64,000 nucleotides of DNA from Aspidiotus rigidus (lineage: Eukaryota; Arthropoda; Insecta; Hemiptera; Diaspididae), in assembly GCA_035079385.1 (NCBI GenBank), contig JAVHKY010000071.1, positions 1,862,001 to 1,926,000 of the forward strand, written 5' to 3'. Positions 20,650 through 34,015 of this stretch are shown here, in pieces. Each line of letters begins with the position of its first letter. The stretch's first letter is position 1. A program made the translations under genes and the position numbers. The notes beneath the pieces are model-generated. The model was not told the origin of the DNA. It ran no database searches and worked only from the letters and a program-made list of their open reading frames with translations.

Positions 20650-21980
20650 TATTTTCTCAATGTGAAGCAGTGCTCTGTTCAAAGTTTGGTTTGTAGAATA
20701 AAACCATTCATGGGGAAAAAAAAATTAAATACCACCCCCTGCCCCATTAAAAAAAAAAAATTGAAAATATTGCCTTTTACTTTGTCATATTCAAAATACA
20801 ATTTTCGTTCTTTCCCGGTTAACACTGGCTGCAAAGATATGATCTGGAGTTCGAAAGTGAGTTATATTAAAATGTATGGCGTCTGTGAATAGAAATAAAC
20901 AGAAGAAATATCAAAAAGTGGGAGGGTGTAAGATTGACACCAACTATTATACTTGTCCGCAGTTTTTTTCTCACTACCGTGGATACAAGGAATTGAAACA
21001 ATACAGAGCAGATCAGTTGTTCAGACAGAATTTTCAGAACTTGTCAAGTCTTCTACATCACCCTTAAAACAGGCTTCTTCATCTCTCTACCATTTTTCAC
21101 AATCAGGACCCGTGTACAAAGTATGTTAAATTCGAAGTGGGTACGCATTGATGTGCAGCACCCTGTCTCGTTCCCGTGGCGACTGTTTCTACTAAGCATC
21201 TTTTTTCAATTTTGAACTGAATGGAATATGTTAGCCTACGAGGAATACGTTGATTTTCTACCCATAGCGCAGCGCTACCTGGACGACAGTGCAGTGTATA
21301 TTAAAAAATAATTATGTAGGTACCGAAATTCTTAATTTTCGTGTCAAACGAGAAATGTTTGATACGGTAATGAGATTTAGAAAACGGTAATGATAATTTT
21401 CATTTGATTTTCTCACAATTGCCTCCCAATTTCTTCTACTTTCTGGTAGATTTACGAGTAGATTATCGATGTTAAACCAGTTTGAGGTTTCGTATAAAAG
21501 CTTGATTTACAGGTGATTTCCCAGAATTACATCACCTAATTTTCATTACTGTGGTGTATTCTCATTACCGTGTCAGACTGAAATTTCAAAAAAATTTAAC
21601 CAAACATTGAAGGTTGAAAATGAATCATTGGGTATGAAAATCAGAAAAAAAAATCGCTCAAAACTTGGGTAAAAAAATTTGGAAAATTGGAAGTTCTAAA
21701 TTCGCGCTAAGTGGATAATCACCGATTTATCAATACAAAAACGAAGCACCGGCTTCTGAAGCACCACCTTACAGGAAAATTGAAAATTAGCAAAGAAAAA
21801 TGTAAGGTGCGAGTCCGCGTCACCTAGATTTTTTCAATTTATATTCTGAACCAAGAATAGGAAAGAGGAGAGAAATTTAAGAAAAAATCTCGCTGCCCAG
21901 GCCGAGTGACTCTTCTTTCCATCCACTCACAAATTGTATTCACGCTCTCATCACCACCTTCTATGCAAACTCCACTCCGA
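20650..21980. other. No supported gene
   Basis: Open frames are short and AT-driven. No family resemblance, terminal repeat or splice-bounded exon was found. Confidence 0.4.
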
Positions 21981-21984
21981 GATT

Positions 21985-23360
21985 CTTTATTTAGAAATCC
22001 AGCTACAAAGATAATTCGAAAAAACGAAAAAAAAATCGATATTGACGCCAAACAAACAACCAATCACTCATCATTCCTTCCCTCACGCTCCGACCTCTCA
22101 AAACGCAATAACAGCTCTTTGACGGCCACACATTTTCACCTAAGTATGTTCCTCAGAATAGTGTATGTAAATTTGTACGTAAAGTGGACATGACCAAAAA
22201 AATTGATAAACGTATACACAAACACATATGTATAAGCTCAATAGTGTAGAATGTAGAAACGTAGATATACGTTTTTTCGTCATGAACCAGTTCACCACAC
22301 GAAATGTATATTATGTTTGTCCAACGTGGTAGGTATCCGCAGGTCAGATATGGTAGATAATCCTTTGAAGAATTTTTCTAGTTCCTTCTCAGTTAATATT
22401 TTTTTTTTAACGTTGCATAATGGATTTCTCATATCTTTTACCACTTTTATACTTGTTACGAGAAAAATAGATCAATTAGAAAGACGCGGATTTTGTAGTT
22501 TAGTATCAGCTGTAGCAGCTTAGGAAAAAACGGCGATAAGAGCCTTGTCATTGTTTAGAAAAATTCGGAAAATATTTTTTTGGCGGCACTGGAGTATATA
22601 GTGAATCTAATAAAAATAAACCAAAGGCGCTATAGTTAACCGTTTTTAAATAAAATAGTATATTATTTCTATACAAGGCGGTAAAAAATAAATTGCACAA
22701 AACGTTAAACTTTCCGATACTGCCTTGTATAAAGAAGATATTTTTTTAAATAAATGGTGTTAAAATCTTTGAAAAATGAAATTACAACGGAGAAGGGATA
22801 ACGCAAAAACGATTAAACGGAAGTACGCTGTAAAAATGATCGTTCTTTTACGAATCGTTGTCAAGTGATACTCGAAGGTTATAATGGTTAATTCACTTTT
22901 TCTTCACACTTTCGTAGTCGATAGTAAAAAGCAAATTTACCCGCATGTATTCGGTGGTCAAAACGGCGTTTTAACACCATGTAACTATATAAAAAATCAT
23001 TTCTAGCATGATGTATTACGATGTGTATAATATATACGTCACTGCTCACACTGGTCTCCAATGAAAAAACGAAACTTATATACGTCCGTGGCCGTCAAAG
23101 GATTAACAAACGAATATATCATCCGAGCCTGGTTCACTCATAAGTCTAACCTCAAATCTCACTCAAAAAAGCTAGTCCAAATTGAAAATAATATTCTCAT
23201 CTCCTTATACACCTCAAATCAACTCGAGAATCCTAAAATTGAGTATATCTCAAGAACTATCTATCCAACGATTCTCAAACAAATTGCAGGTGAATAATTT
23301 TACGTAATATAGAACTACAACTTGACGGCATTTTAAGAAAATCCATTAAATTATCTCGAA
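21985..23360 (+). repeat. R1 copy b, split by an insertion
   Basis: ATCGATATTGACGCCAAACAAA to CTCCGACCTCTC (22035-22105) matches 20318-20378. The match resumes at 23100 (GGATTAACAAACGAATATAT) and runs to about 23360. The gap between is the element at 22113-23102. Confidence 0.8.
22113..23102. mobile_element. ~990-bp DNA transposon relic with 13-bp inverted ends (piggyBac-like?)
   Basis: CTTTGACGGCCAC at the left and GTGGCCGTCAAAG at the right are exact inverses. The insertion interrupts R1 at a GATTAAC sequence, still present at the right junction. TTAA targets and CCTTTGAC-type ends suggest piggyBac, but the left TTAA is changed and no transposase remains. Superfamily is therefore tentative; the insertion itself is well supported by comparison with R1 copy a. 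Confidence 0.65.
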
Positions 23361-23367
23361 GTTATAG

Positions 23368-23540
23368 TAATATTTTTTTTTTTTTTTTTTTTTTTTCTTT
23401 TCTTTTTTTTAATTGAGTGTATTTCGAGAACTACTATTCCGATCCTCAAAAAATTGCAAGAGCACATCTTCAGATATAACACTATAATGTGCCCAAGTTT
23501 GAAAAAAAAAAGTCTTATAAATAAATAAATAAATAAATAA
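23368..23540. repeat. Poly-T and (AAAT)n tracts
   Basis: A T run of about 27 bases starts near 23369, and AAATAAATAAATAAATAAATAA lies at about 23519-23540. Confidence 0.8.
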
Positions 23541-23860
23541 GCCTATAATCCAAGAATGAGGAAACCTAAATTTTATTGTATTTAATCCAAGATGAAAAAC
23601 TTTCTCAACAGTATTAATAATATGATTTATATTTAATGATCATCTACAATGTGACCGCGAATGAAAAAACGTGCTTTAACAGGAAAATGCTTTTTTCTCT
23701 CGAGAAAAAAAATAAACTTGTTAATTTCCAAAAAAATAATAATAAAATAAAAATACTGTATATAGAAAAATAAAAAACGGCAATTGGAAATGATATTCCC
23801 ACCTCTTGAGACACCTCAAATCAACTGTGAACCACTACCAAGTAAGTACGTATTCACAAA

Positions 23861-25432
23861 AACTGATGTATACATTAGTGTTAGAGTGTGAAATCCGTTA
23901 ATGTTTGGATGAACTAGCTATTACATGCATTTACTAAATCAGGTCGTTAAAGTATTAAATTTTGCCTATTTATATGTTATAACTAGCTAATGTATGAACT
24001 AACGAAGTTAGAAAATAGTTAATGCATAAATGAATAATATTTGATTGAAGGTCAGGGGTGTTCTAGGAGAGGAGATTATTGAGGAGCGGTGAAAACAAAA
24101 ATTTATCGAGTCACCTTGAGCAATTTGGCTTGTGCCCTAGCCGGCAAAGGTATTGGATACCAGATATAGATCGAGGGAAAACAGATGCGCGCTCTATTCT
24201 GGCATGCGTGATGGAGATCACGGCAGATAATCTTTATAGACTCGGGACACGCAGTGGTATCTTAACATGCCTGCACTAACAATCACAATTTGGTTTATGC
24301 AGAGAAAAATTTGTCGCCATAAATGAAGTACCTGCTACATTATTGTCAGTCTCACTACAAACGGCCTGTTACATCCCTCACTCATTGTATTACACATTTA
24401 TTTGTCTTTTCATTTATAATACTACTAACGCTATCTCGATATTAAATATAAAACCCTTTCTTATTCTATTCTGAACAAAGACACAATATTTTCACAATTA
24501 TTGTTTATTATGCATTTTTCTAACTTCATAAACGTGTATGTAACGCTATCTCTCTTATAATTAATAATATATTATTTCTACTTTTTATTTGACGGAGACT
24601 AAATGCTTCTATTCTATTTTTTTGCTAATTAATCGATTTCCATATATTTTATATGTAATTGTCTAGATTATTGTCACTTTACTACTCGCGAATTCTGTCG
24701 CATTCACATACTATATAAACAATCGATGAATACTCATTTCCTCAGTTCTGTAATTAACAGCGATTTCAATACACGTTGTTTTTATTGTACTCCTTCAGTT
24801 TATTTTAACTGTTGTATTTTTGATACTGTACTGCTCTGTAAAGAGTTCAGCAATCAGTCATCTTCGGTTGGTTCCTGGTTCGTAACAGGTCGCCTCTTCA
24901 CAATCGCTGAGTGGAGGGCAGGACTTTGTGAAGTGTAATTGGCCCCTATTTAGCCAAACCCAACCAAGCGACATGATAACAATCTAGAGAAATGTTCCTT
25001 CACTAAAAGCGAAGGTTCTCCTTTTCGCCAGATCGTTATCATGTCGCTTGGTTGGGTTTGGCTAAAAAGGGTTCAATTGCACCACTAAGTGTTCCAGTAG
25101 TAACAAGACAAGGTGTACATGCCGAAAGAAAGGTTTGTTCTGTAACTCCTCGGTGCCATAACAGTAACTTGTGCGAAAATAAGTAGTAATTTGCAATTTT
25201 GCCAATTTATTTTCCATTAAAATTTTTTTATTTTGTTTTTATATACTTTAACTAAGTGTCTTCTGTTAATGCATGAAATACCTAGTTATTATGTAAAGTC
25301 ACTAGTTTATCTGTAAAAAAAAATATTGCTTTCAACACTGTAACTGAAACGCCTTGTTATTACATGCAATCCCTAGTTAGATCATACATTAACTGAATTT
25401 CACACTCTAACGCTAACATATAAATCAATGAT
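23861..25432. mobile_element. 1.57-kb non-autonomous DNA transposon with subterminal repeats
   Basis: TTAGTGTTAGAGTGTGAAAT...GTTAATGT at the left is inverted at 25385-25425. Inside both ends AACTAG...TTACATGCAT words recur several times. Terminal inverted repeats with subterminal motif arrays are typical of hAT-like and related DNA transposons. Internal sequence has no transposase and contains the nested hairpin MITE at 24932-25083. R1-like sequence lies on both sides. Confidence 0.65.
24932..25083. mobile_element. 152-bp MITE with 31-bp perfect inverted arms
   Basis: TTAGCCAAACCCAACCAAGC plus GACATGATAAC (24950-24980) is exactly inverted at 25035-25065. The match continues imperfectly to GTGTAATTG / CAATTGCAC at the outer edges. 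A stable long hairpin would form if transcribed. Confidence 0.9.
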
Positions 25433-25589
25433 AAATTTAAGAATAAAGTCCCCGAGAGTCTCGTAGCACACTTGATGAAGACCAAAAAATTATCCTCAAT
25501 TCATTCAAACTCAAGGTTTTTATTATTAAATATAACTAATAATAATAATGACAAAAAAAAAAAAAAAAAATGATAATAAAAGGTTCTTT

Positions 25590-25770
25590 TTACGAGAATA
25601 CATGTACTGATACCACAATAATTGCAGGCGTGTACATCTTCAGATATAACACTATAATCCATCTAAGTTTCAGAGGAGAAAAATTCATCCAGTAGTCCTT
25701 CCGTCTCCCTGTCAACCTCGCTACAAATGTAATACCTCTGTTTTCTAGCTAAAAAAAGTCGGTAAATGAA
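25590..25770 (+). repeat. R1 fragment c
   Basis: CATCTTCAGATATAACACTATAAT is shared with 23465, and TGTCAACCTCGCTACAAATG...GTCGGTAA with 20238-20283 and 35393-35440. Confidence 0.7.
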
Positions 25771-26240
25771 AGAGCCTAATAATTACTTTTTATTTTCCAA
25801 TACATATTATTCTTCTTGAAAATTCTCTCCACTTTTGTGATACGAGTAACTATGCATCACGTAAATTTTTTCGTCAGATTTGGAAACCACCTAAGGAAAG
25901 GTACCGTGTTTGAGAGAGAAATGTGAAAATTACATCCGGTTTGTCATCCAGTTAACGACAAATGATTCTGATGCGTCTATACAGACTGATGTAATGCGTT
26001 AAGGATATGGTTAGTTTTCTAACTATACTGTTCATCCATTTCCTTAATCATTGCGACTGGTAAAATATTGATGAATTAGTCCGTTTTTTGCTGCAATATA
26101 GCGTTTACCTGTCAAGTCAGCTCTTATGTAATTGGTGTTCAATAAAAATTGGTTTTCACCCATATTAGATTTTATAATTATTGGGTTTTAAGTTCGTACT
26201 CGACTTACAAGTCACGAACCAGTTCCAATCGTTTTTTTTT

Positions 26241-26273
26241 ATCTTTCTTCTTCTTCTTCTTCTTCTTCTTCTT
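26241..26273. repeat. (CTT)n microsatellite
   Basis: About ten CTT units. Confidence 0.9.
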
Positions 26274-26395
26274 TCGTACATTTGAATTATATATCTAATA
26301 TTTCGTGTTTTTCAGCTATAACAAATTTAGTCCAAATCCCCATTCAACTGTTAAAATCTGTTTGGCGGCCCGTATATGTTACTTTTTCGTTATTG
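26274..26395 (+). repeat. Single arm of the fold-back family R2
   Basis: CGTACATTTGAATTATATATCTAA to CCCCATTCAACTGTTAAAAT matches both arms of the fold-back element at 36602-37172. Confidence 0.75.
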
Positions 26396-26479
26396 TAGGT
26401 ACTACCGTCCTCAAAACTTTTCTCAAAATGCGCATAATATGATGATTTCGTTCGTTTTTATATCACTTGGTCTGCCAAT

Positions 26480-29400
26480 AAATATTGCGATTGTAAAGAA
26501 TTTTCATATGTGACACAATTCTTTATTTCGTGTAACATTCATCATTTCGTTCATTGCATTGATTTACTGTTACTACGCGTAATTTTTTTCGGAGATTCAG
26601 ATCTTCATTTTGGCTAATAAATCACAGCCCTTCAAAAACAAATATGCGCTTTCTCCGAGTGCATAATCGAGCCACTTAGTGACCTTCTTTGCTACACCAA
26701 GTAAGAATAAAATGAAGTGTGCTAAACTCCGCACACAGTACACACCCAATGTTATGTTGTAGATAAGGCGACTGAGGAAATGGTTAGATTGAAGAGAAAG
26801 CAGTGATGATGTATAGTCTACACATATCTAATCTATTATAGTAGTACATATGTACTCTGCCGTACAAAAAATGATTGACGCATCTGAGCTCTGTTATCGA
26901 GAACGACGATCCCGAGAAAAGATTTGACTTATTTTCAATGCAATGATAATTATGATCATACAGACATAATTTCATCCGCATTATAAACCCTTTTCTCAGG
27001 ATTATTATCAGAAAAATTTTGCTGACGTACGTTTTTGCACGATAGTACTGACAAACCGAAAATGCGCAGCAAATTTACGCATTAAATCCGAATTAGAAGC
27101 CTGGAAAAATGAACTACCGGCCGAGGGCGAGTAGATTTATCTGTATTTAAATATGAGACTACTACGTTTGAGTGGTGTCTGGGCGTGAATGGATAAACAT
27201 GTTATAAGCACCTATTCTAGGCTTACACTCTAAAACTGATTTTTTCGCTGTCAGTCGTTTCTTGTACTGACTTTGTAGCACTCGAAATATTACATTCTTT
27301 GTGAGTGATCAGCTGATTATTAAACTGGTATTCAGTCAAGACCCAAACAAGTTGCTCATACACTTTTGTCGATCTTCTTGTATCAGGAGTGCCTGAAAAA
27401 CTTGTCAATAAAATGAATAGGCGTAAATTTGTCAGCGCTGCGCTGTTATACTCTTGAATGATTCGTTGAAAGGACTTGACAGAAATGCATCATTGTTCCA
27501 GGTTGCGGTCGGTCTCGTCATCTACAAAGCTAAGGTTTTAGTTGGAAAGTGTTGTGGTTCATCAACGCACCCGTCGTCCTCCCCCTCCTCCTCTATCTTT
27601 TAATCTTGCAGCTGTGTGCTTGCTTATCTTTTTAGTGCGTTTTGTACAAAGATCGTTTATCGGCTGTGGGCCACGTAAATCGCATCGTGTTCGAGTTGTG
27701 TACTCTGAAATATTTTTATTATACTTCAATTTGAACAATTTTTATTAAAGTTCTCAACTGTGTGATGCGAACGATCTTTTCCTTTTTTTTTTTTCTACAG
27801 AAAGAAGCGCTGCAATCAGAAAAAAGTCATTCCTATACTATTCATTCCGTGACAAAAAAAATGAAAGATATGAAGTTTAATCATTGACTCGTATGTGTAA
27901 AATACTTCTTGGTTCTGCTCCAAATAAGAAATCAACTTGGAATTGCTATTTGATTATCACGCATACAGCTTACCAAAATTTGTATTATTTTCATTCAGTA
28001 TTCTGAATAATTATGATAATTATTATTTGTATTGTATTTGTATTTAAACGTTCATCTACAAAATTTACCTTATTCCCAAGTCACTGCATTAGATGATTTA
28101 TGCAAGTAGAAAAAGAACATAGAATTAAAATATTTATCCGACACGCAAGCTTATCTCTAACTCTTTACGTGGTAACTAGAAATTTTAACCATTAAACTAC
28201 GGCGAAGATCCCCATTACAAATACAATTCATTGAACGAGCATAGTTGACGAGCTGCCTGCTTTGTACTTTTGGCCCCTTCCTAACAGGCAGATCAATTTC
28301 ATTCTCCGAACACATCTCAGAAAAGCTAATATAATTGCATACTCGAAACGCCGCGATGAGCCGCATAATACGTAATTTACGTTTTTTCCGCGGCGCTAGG
28401 AAGTACATTATGACGTTATACTTGGAATTTTGAACGGGATTGTCCACATACATACAATCATGTTGTTAATTATGCTATTATACTCGTACATATATATTTT
28501 ACGTTCGCACACAATTCCAACAACCATTACCTAGTTCTATCTTCTCGGCTGCTCCTATTTCTTCTCCTTTCTTATTTCTCCTGATTTTCTTTTCTTTTTC
28601 TTCTCAAACATTTTCCCAAAAGGCACTTTCCCTGAACAGCGTTGTCTTATTTTAACCAACGACACGACTTTTGTCCATGCAGAACCTCACTTATGCTCGA
28701 CGTAACGTTTGAAAATTTTTTCATGTGTTGTCGCGAAATGCGAATACATGTAGACTCTTTATCGACCATCATCGTGTAACGAAGAAACTCGCCGACAAAA
28801 TTGCGAATTGCTACTCTATACATAATTATATCGAATATGGAACCTTTCATATTCGAAGCAATATCTGACTCGAATAAAATGTCAACAATCTTTTATTTTT
28901 GATTTAACCGGTATCGGTAACCTGAACTTGTACTGCAGAAGAATACCGACTGAGCGGAGAATCCACTATTAGTAAGTATTCTTCTGTACATGTGTATACA
29001 CGTACGTAGGTAAAAGCTACGTGTTCGAAGAAAAATTCACGGATCGATGAACGCATTCGAAAAGGGGCCGGGCTGATATACAGTTTTAAATTAGCTACCG
29101 CTTTCTTTTGGAAAATATTTCTCAATAATTATTCAATCCACGACACTGTTAGATAAGAAAGATAATGGCTTCGTATTAAGAGTGTGTATTCGCACTCTAT
29201 ACTCACCCTACGAGCCTTCGCTTTCCTCAAGGAAACGCAAAACTTGTTATATTCTTGGCGATCAGTGGGAAAAAAGATGTTCAAGAAGGAACATGTACTC
29301 GTATATTCAATAATATTAATTTTGCGTGTGAACGAGCTTAATTTCTGGAAATGAGTATTTCATTGGTACATTGTGAATTACAATTATTCGTGATCGAAGA

Positions 29401-29700
29401 TTCGCACGTATTTGCTCGAACTCAATACAGTATGTGGGCTACCTACGTATTCTCATTGAAATATGGATTGCCATTGCCATCATTACCTTATCTTCCTACT
29501 GAGACAGCCGACGCTTACCCATCAAAATTATTGAGCCGACTTTCAGCGGGAATATGTGAGGGAAAGTTCATGGAAATTACTTTTGTTAATAAAAAGTGCA
29601 CGTACCTACCCGACAAAACTTCAACCACACTTTCATCGCCGGTGGTGCGCAACTGAAGAATGTTGAAATTGTTTGAAGGTGAATGATTCGACGTTCGAAA
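26480..29700. other. No supported gene; intron-like
   Basis: Several open frames of 60-100 codons occur, but none has a domain, codon bias or splice context. A pyrimidine-rich stretch lies near 28540-28610. Confidence 0.4.
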
Positions 29701-29712
29701 AAAAAAGGAATG

Positions 29713-29821
<109 letters not shown>

Positions 29822-30400
29822 GTCATTTCCGAATTAATTTTTCCAAGTGATTTCGAGAAAATGTGATGGTAGCACCACCAGATTGATTGAAGAGTTCTGT
29901 AGGTTTAAAAATATTGGAAAATCGAAATACGAAAAGTACGGTGGCTTTTCTGAGAGTCAATATTCTGGGGTAAGTACCTGAAAAAGACTGAAAAATTCAA
30001 TAATTTTCCGAATTTTACTTGAATTTGAGTAAATAAGTTTACTTTGCAATTCGGTAAGGAGATTAGAATAACTAAATTCGGTTGGAGCTTGGTTCCCTGA
30101 AAAATAAATGTTCTTTCTGGTGGCCAAGGAAAAATTAGCTCGGGCGCGTCGCTTCGATAAAGCGTTAACAGCATTTCTTTTCGTTGTAGTATTTATATAT
30201 GTACACTCAAATGTTCTCTCGATGAATGCTTTTTCATACAGCGACAATTCAGTATTTGATAAAAGTTTTCCTTTCCCCCTCTTCTGCGTCGTCTAAGAAA
30301 TCTTTATCTTTTTTAGCAATTGTAAGAAGTCTGTTATTTGTGAAGTCGAAACGAGAATTAGTCCGCGTGACTCGGCGAACTATTGTATTGATAGCTGCAC

Positions 30401-30429
30401 GAAGGGCGCGTGCAAAGCGCGCGCCCTTC
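30401..30429. repeat. GC-rich hairpin
   Basis: GAAGGGCGCG, a 9-base loop, then CGCGCCCTTC, in otherwise AT-rich DNA. Could be a small transposon end or a cruciform; not a terminator in this context. Confidence 0.5.
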
Positions 30430-30479
30430 ATAGATCCTCGTTTTCGTTTCTTTTCTGTCTCGTACTAGTCGGGTATTGC

Positions 30480-32280
30480 ATTATAGTGAGCGTCCAAGTT
30501 TAACGCGATTGTTTGGTAGGGTACCTAATAAAAATTTATCGTGCTGCCGAAATATGCTTAGAGAAAAAGTCTCTCTGATAAGTATCAAACACAGTTGCAT
30601 TTTCGAGGTTAGAGTGAATACTGCCAGCGACTGAGTTATTTGTAAATTGGTGAAGTGGGGTGGCGAGGCGCGCGCGCTGCACATACGACATGGATGCGTC
30701 AACTGATTGCCGAAAGGCTCATTTTAATAAAGAAAATTTATGAATGGATAACTGTAATTACTGAGTACATAATTGCATATACCCTATACCATCCTGCTGT
30801 TCCTGTAAGACCATTCTAAATAATTGTATTCTTATGGATATGCTCCCTTAAATCTGTTCAAAGTTCATCTGTTTAGAATTAACATCCATTGTCTTTTGAA
30901 GAAAAAATGTAGTAGGTACTTTTTCTACAGACAAAAATAATTTTGCTTAATGTCTGTAGTTGGAATCACTCATTTTGCTCAGTTCTCTGATGTCATGTGA
31001 GGGATGAAGACTTGAAGAGTCTATTCGGGACGTACAGCGCTAGCGTCGACTATTCATATCAGGGAGCAAGCAAAGGGCAAACATTTTGACATTGAGCCAA
31101 ATTTTGATATTCAAGTGCAAAAATAGTTGAATTGATAAAAAGTTTCATTTCCTAGAAGTTTCATTCTCTTCAGTTACTTTGCAAATGACTTATTTCATGA
31201 GATATTCTGTTTTAAATGTGAGTACATTGCAGTCAATGTCCAATGGAGATGAATAATACAATATAGGTTCACCCTTTTGCTTCTCTTCTACTGTTTGTTT
31301 TAAAAGAAAAACTCAACCTTTTAATGTGAGCATTGGTAGGTCTCAACTCCTACATAAGAAATACAGAGAGAAAGTTTGAAGTCTTATGATCCTAGTCTTT
31401 TCGATTCTCACGGCGCACTTGACGACTCCGGGGAGGGGTTTAGCTAACTCCAGAAACTCCCAACAACCACCACCTTTCTCCTCCAGATAGGGTAGCACAC
31501 TTTAGCCAGTATAAGGAAGGGCCGATTATCCGCTCGGTTGTCCTAATGTCAAGTACAGTGTGATGGCAACCAAACACACTGACCTACAATGCTTCCACAG
31601 CGATACTAATGGAATTTACTGATCGCGCAAGGACCGTCAATAATAACGTTCAACAGATATACTGCAAATCTTTAATTGCTCTAGTCGGCAACCGAACTAA
31701 ACAAGAAAAACTGATGGCAACCAAATAGTTACTGCGCCCACATCTCTTGAGTTGTGCCGTAATGTGCATACCTGAGTATATTTCGCATAGCTATTTCAAT
31801 CTACTAAAATAATGTCTCGTTCTGATTGGCTAGATACTTCGCGAAATCACTTTTCGTTTTAAATCTCATAGCGATACATGGCGATATATGTACAAAGCAT
31901 TTTCCATTAATATTCGCCAATCCATATATTTCTCGTCGAATTTCGTACTCTCATTGGTTCCTTAATACACAGTTCTTTCGTATATAATTATAAATTATAC
32001 GTTCTGGCGATCAGTTAACGACTCGACGCGCATTGTATTACACTGACAAACGTACGTACTTCGCCTCTTCTATTTATGAGGCAAATTTTATGATCATAAT
32101 AGAAGGTGTAAACTTAATTATTTCATTAATGAAAAGTAGAAAAAATTTAAAATACTCATTAAGAGAAATGAAATCGTAAATTCAATTTATTTTTTTTGTA
32201 GCAAGTTAGGTTATCGAGTTCATTTCGCGATTTTTTTCTAGAAAACATTCACGTAGTCGCGTGAGTAGTACCTGACTTTC
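30480..32280. other. No supported gene
   Basis: CCAAT words and their complements occur between 31820 and 31960, but no convincing TATA/initiator pair or exon accompanies them. Confidence 0.35.
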
Positions 32281-32289
32281 CTTCTCACA

Positions 32290-32900
32290 ATGCAAAAATC
32301 ATCGAGAGAGTCACTCCCTCTCTTTAGATTAAATACCAATGACCAGTCAATCAAGACAAACATTTGTAGAATAAACAATAAAACTCAGTTTATAAATTCT
32401 ATCACTATGACGTCACATCAACTGATGACAGAGTAAAAATACCTATAATCCAATAAGGAAACCTGAATTTTGTTTTCATTTAGGCTAGGAGTCATCTAAA
32501 AGCTACGAAACGTCACCAAAAAAAAACACTCCCCACCCCCTCTCAAAATGCTACGAGGCCAAAACACTTGTTTCTGCGATCTTTGCAAATTGATATTTCG
32601 ATTACTCCCAATATTATGAACAAGCGTAACTTACAGAATCGAATTAACTCAATTGGAAACGCACTGAGAAATTACCATCAATTAATCGTCGAAAAAATTG
32701 TCGGCGCTCATCTTCAGATATGAGACTTAAAACACTTATCCAAGTCTCGAAAAAATCCATGCAGTAGTTTTGGAGGAGATTCGCGGACAAAAAAAATTGT
32801 TGAAGCCAAAATATAGGCCTATAAAAAGACACCTGATTTTCAACACTTTTTTTCGTATCAACTCATCTGACCCTGAGGTAGAGTCGTCATATAGGTCTCA
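32290..32900 (+). repeat. R1 copy d (no hairpin insertion)
   Basis: Shares TCGAGAGAGTCACTCCCTCTCTTTAGATT, TGACGTCACATCAACTGATG and CATCTTCAGATATGAGAC with the other copies and gives the empty-site reference for the hairpin MITE at 19978-20056. Confidence 0.7.
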
Positions 32901-33099
32901 ATTTCTCATAATACGATGAATAACGAAGGTGAGCATATTTAAGTCGAGGACCAGCCTAAAAACTCTAAAATAACCTACCGAATAGAATCACAAAATTACA
33001 CTAGATATGAAGAAACATTTTGTTGTCAATCGAAGTCTCTATTTTTTGCCCAAGTTCATTAGATTTTTTTTATGTTATTCTTTTTGATTCGTGCTATTA

Positions 33100-33478
33100 C
33101 TCTAACGAGCCTTGGCCGTCAACAAAGTAATTGTTGCCATTGCCCAGGACGCACCATGTGGAAGTGGCTCCAAAGCGTCCCAAGACACTAAAGATCCTAG
33201 TCCTACTCTAAAGACCAAAAAAAAAAGGAATTCCCTATACTTAGAAGACTGTGCACTACCACAACGGTCAACCCCGGCTAACGAAGATAAAATCCCAGCG
33301 AGGTATATCCGAATGTGGTGTGCTGTACCTACATCTAAAAATTGAGAGAAAGCGCAGGCACCCACGTCAGTCCGCCACGAATTACGAAGACTGTTTACGT
33401 CTGCAACGCCTCAGTTACAACCTCAGATGGTTGCTCTTCATTAGCGGAGACAGTAAACTGAGTCAACTCATCCTGCGT
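33100..33478 (+). other. GC-richer block with protein-like frame, unidentified
   Basis: A frame open from about 33103 to 33345 on the plus strand reads with mixed polar and basic residues (KTKKKRNS, ARYIRMWCAVPTS). The composition differs from the surroundings. I recognise no domain, and no clear splice sites bound it. Could be an exon or another retroelement scrap. Confidence 0.25.
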
Positions 33479-33479
33479 C

Positions 33480-33480
<1 letters not shown>

Positions 33481-33553
<73 letters not shown>
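33481..33553. repeat. (GA)n microsatellite
   Basis: About 36 GA units followed by a G run. Confidence 0.95.
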
Positions 33554-33558
<5 letters not shown>

Positions 33559-33789
33559 TTATTACAATATTTTACAACAATGATTTACCCCGTTCACATT
33601 GCACTTGCCCGCTCTTTTTGAAGCGAGGAAATTGTAAACATTTGTTAGGGATACAAATTAGATTGAAATTGGCGACACCATCTACTCAGGCTTCGACTGT
33701 ACCAGTTGGTCAAAAAGGAAAATGAGGCAGACCCGTGCAGGCGAAAAAAGCTCTCCTGGTGCAATAGCTTACATTTAACATTGTCTATA

Positions 33790-34015
33790 TTGATTTACAT
33801 TTTTTTAAGTGACTGGAATTCATTTACTTCAAACCGTCGTTTTTTACTGTGCGCTTGAAATTTTACTACTAACATATAACAATTTTACTGATGAAGTTCA
33901 TTTTTTACTGTGCTTTCCTATTTTCACTGTTCATTGCTATTTATACTGCTGCTTGTGCTTTTTTATTGTTTTTGCGCCATTTCTACTGATCATTGTATCT
34001 TTTTTACTGGGCCAT
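33790..34015. repeat. Degenerate TTTTTTACTG minisatellite
   Basis: TTTTTTACTG or TTTTCACTG recurs about nine times with 18-25-bp spacing, directly before the Maverick-like remains. Confidence 0.5.

Noticed and set aside
30401..30429. Rho-independent terminator
   Set aside because: The genome is eukaryotic; a GC hairpin has no such role here.
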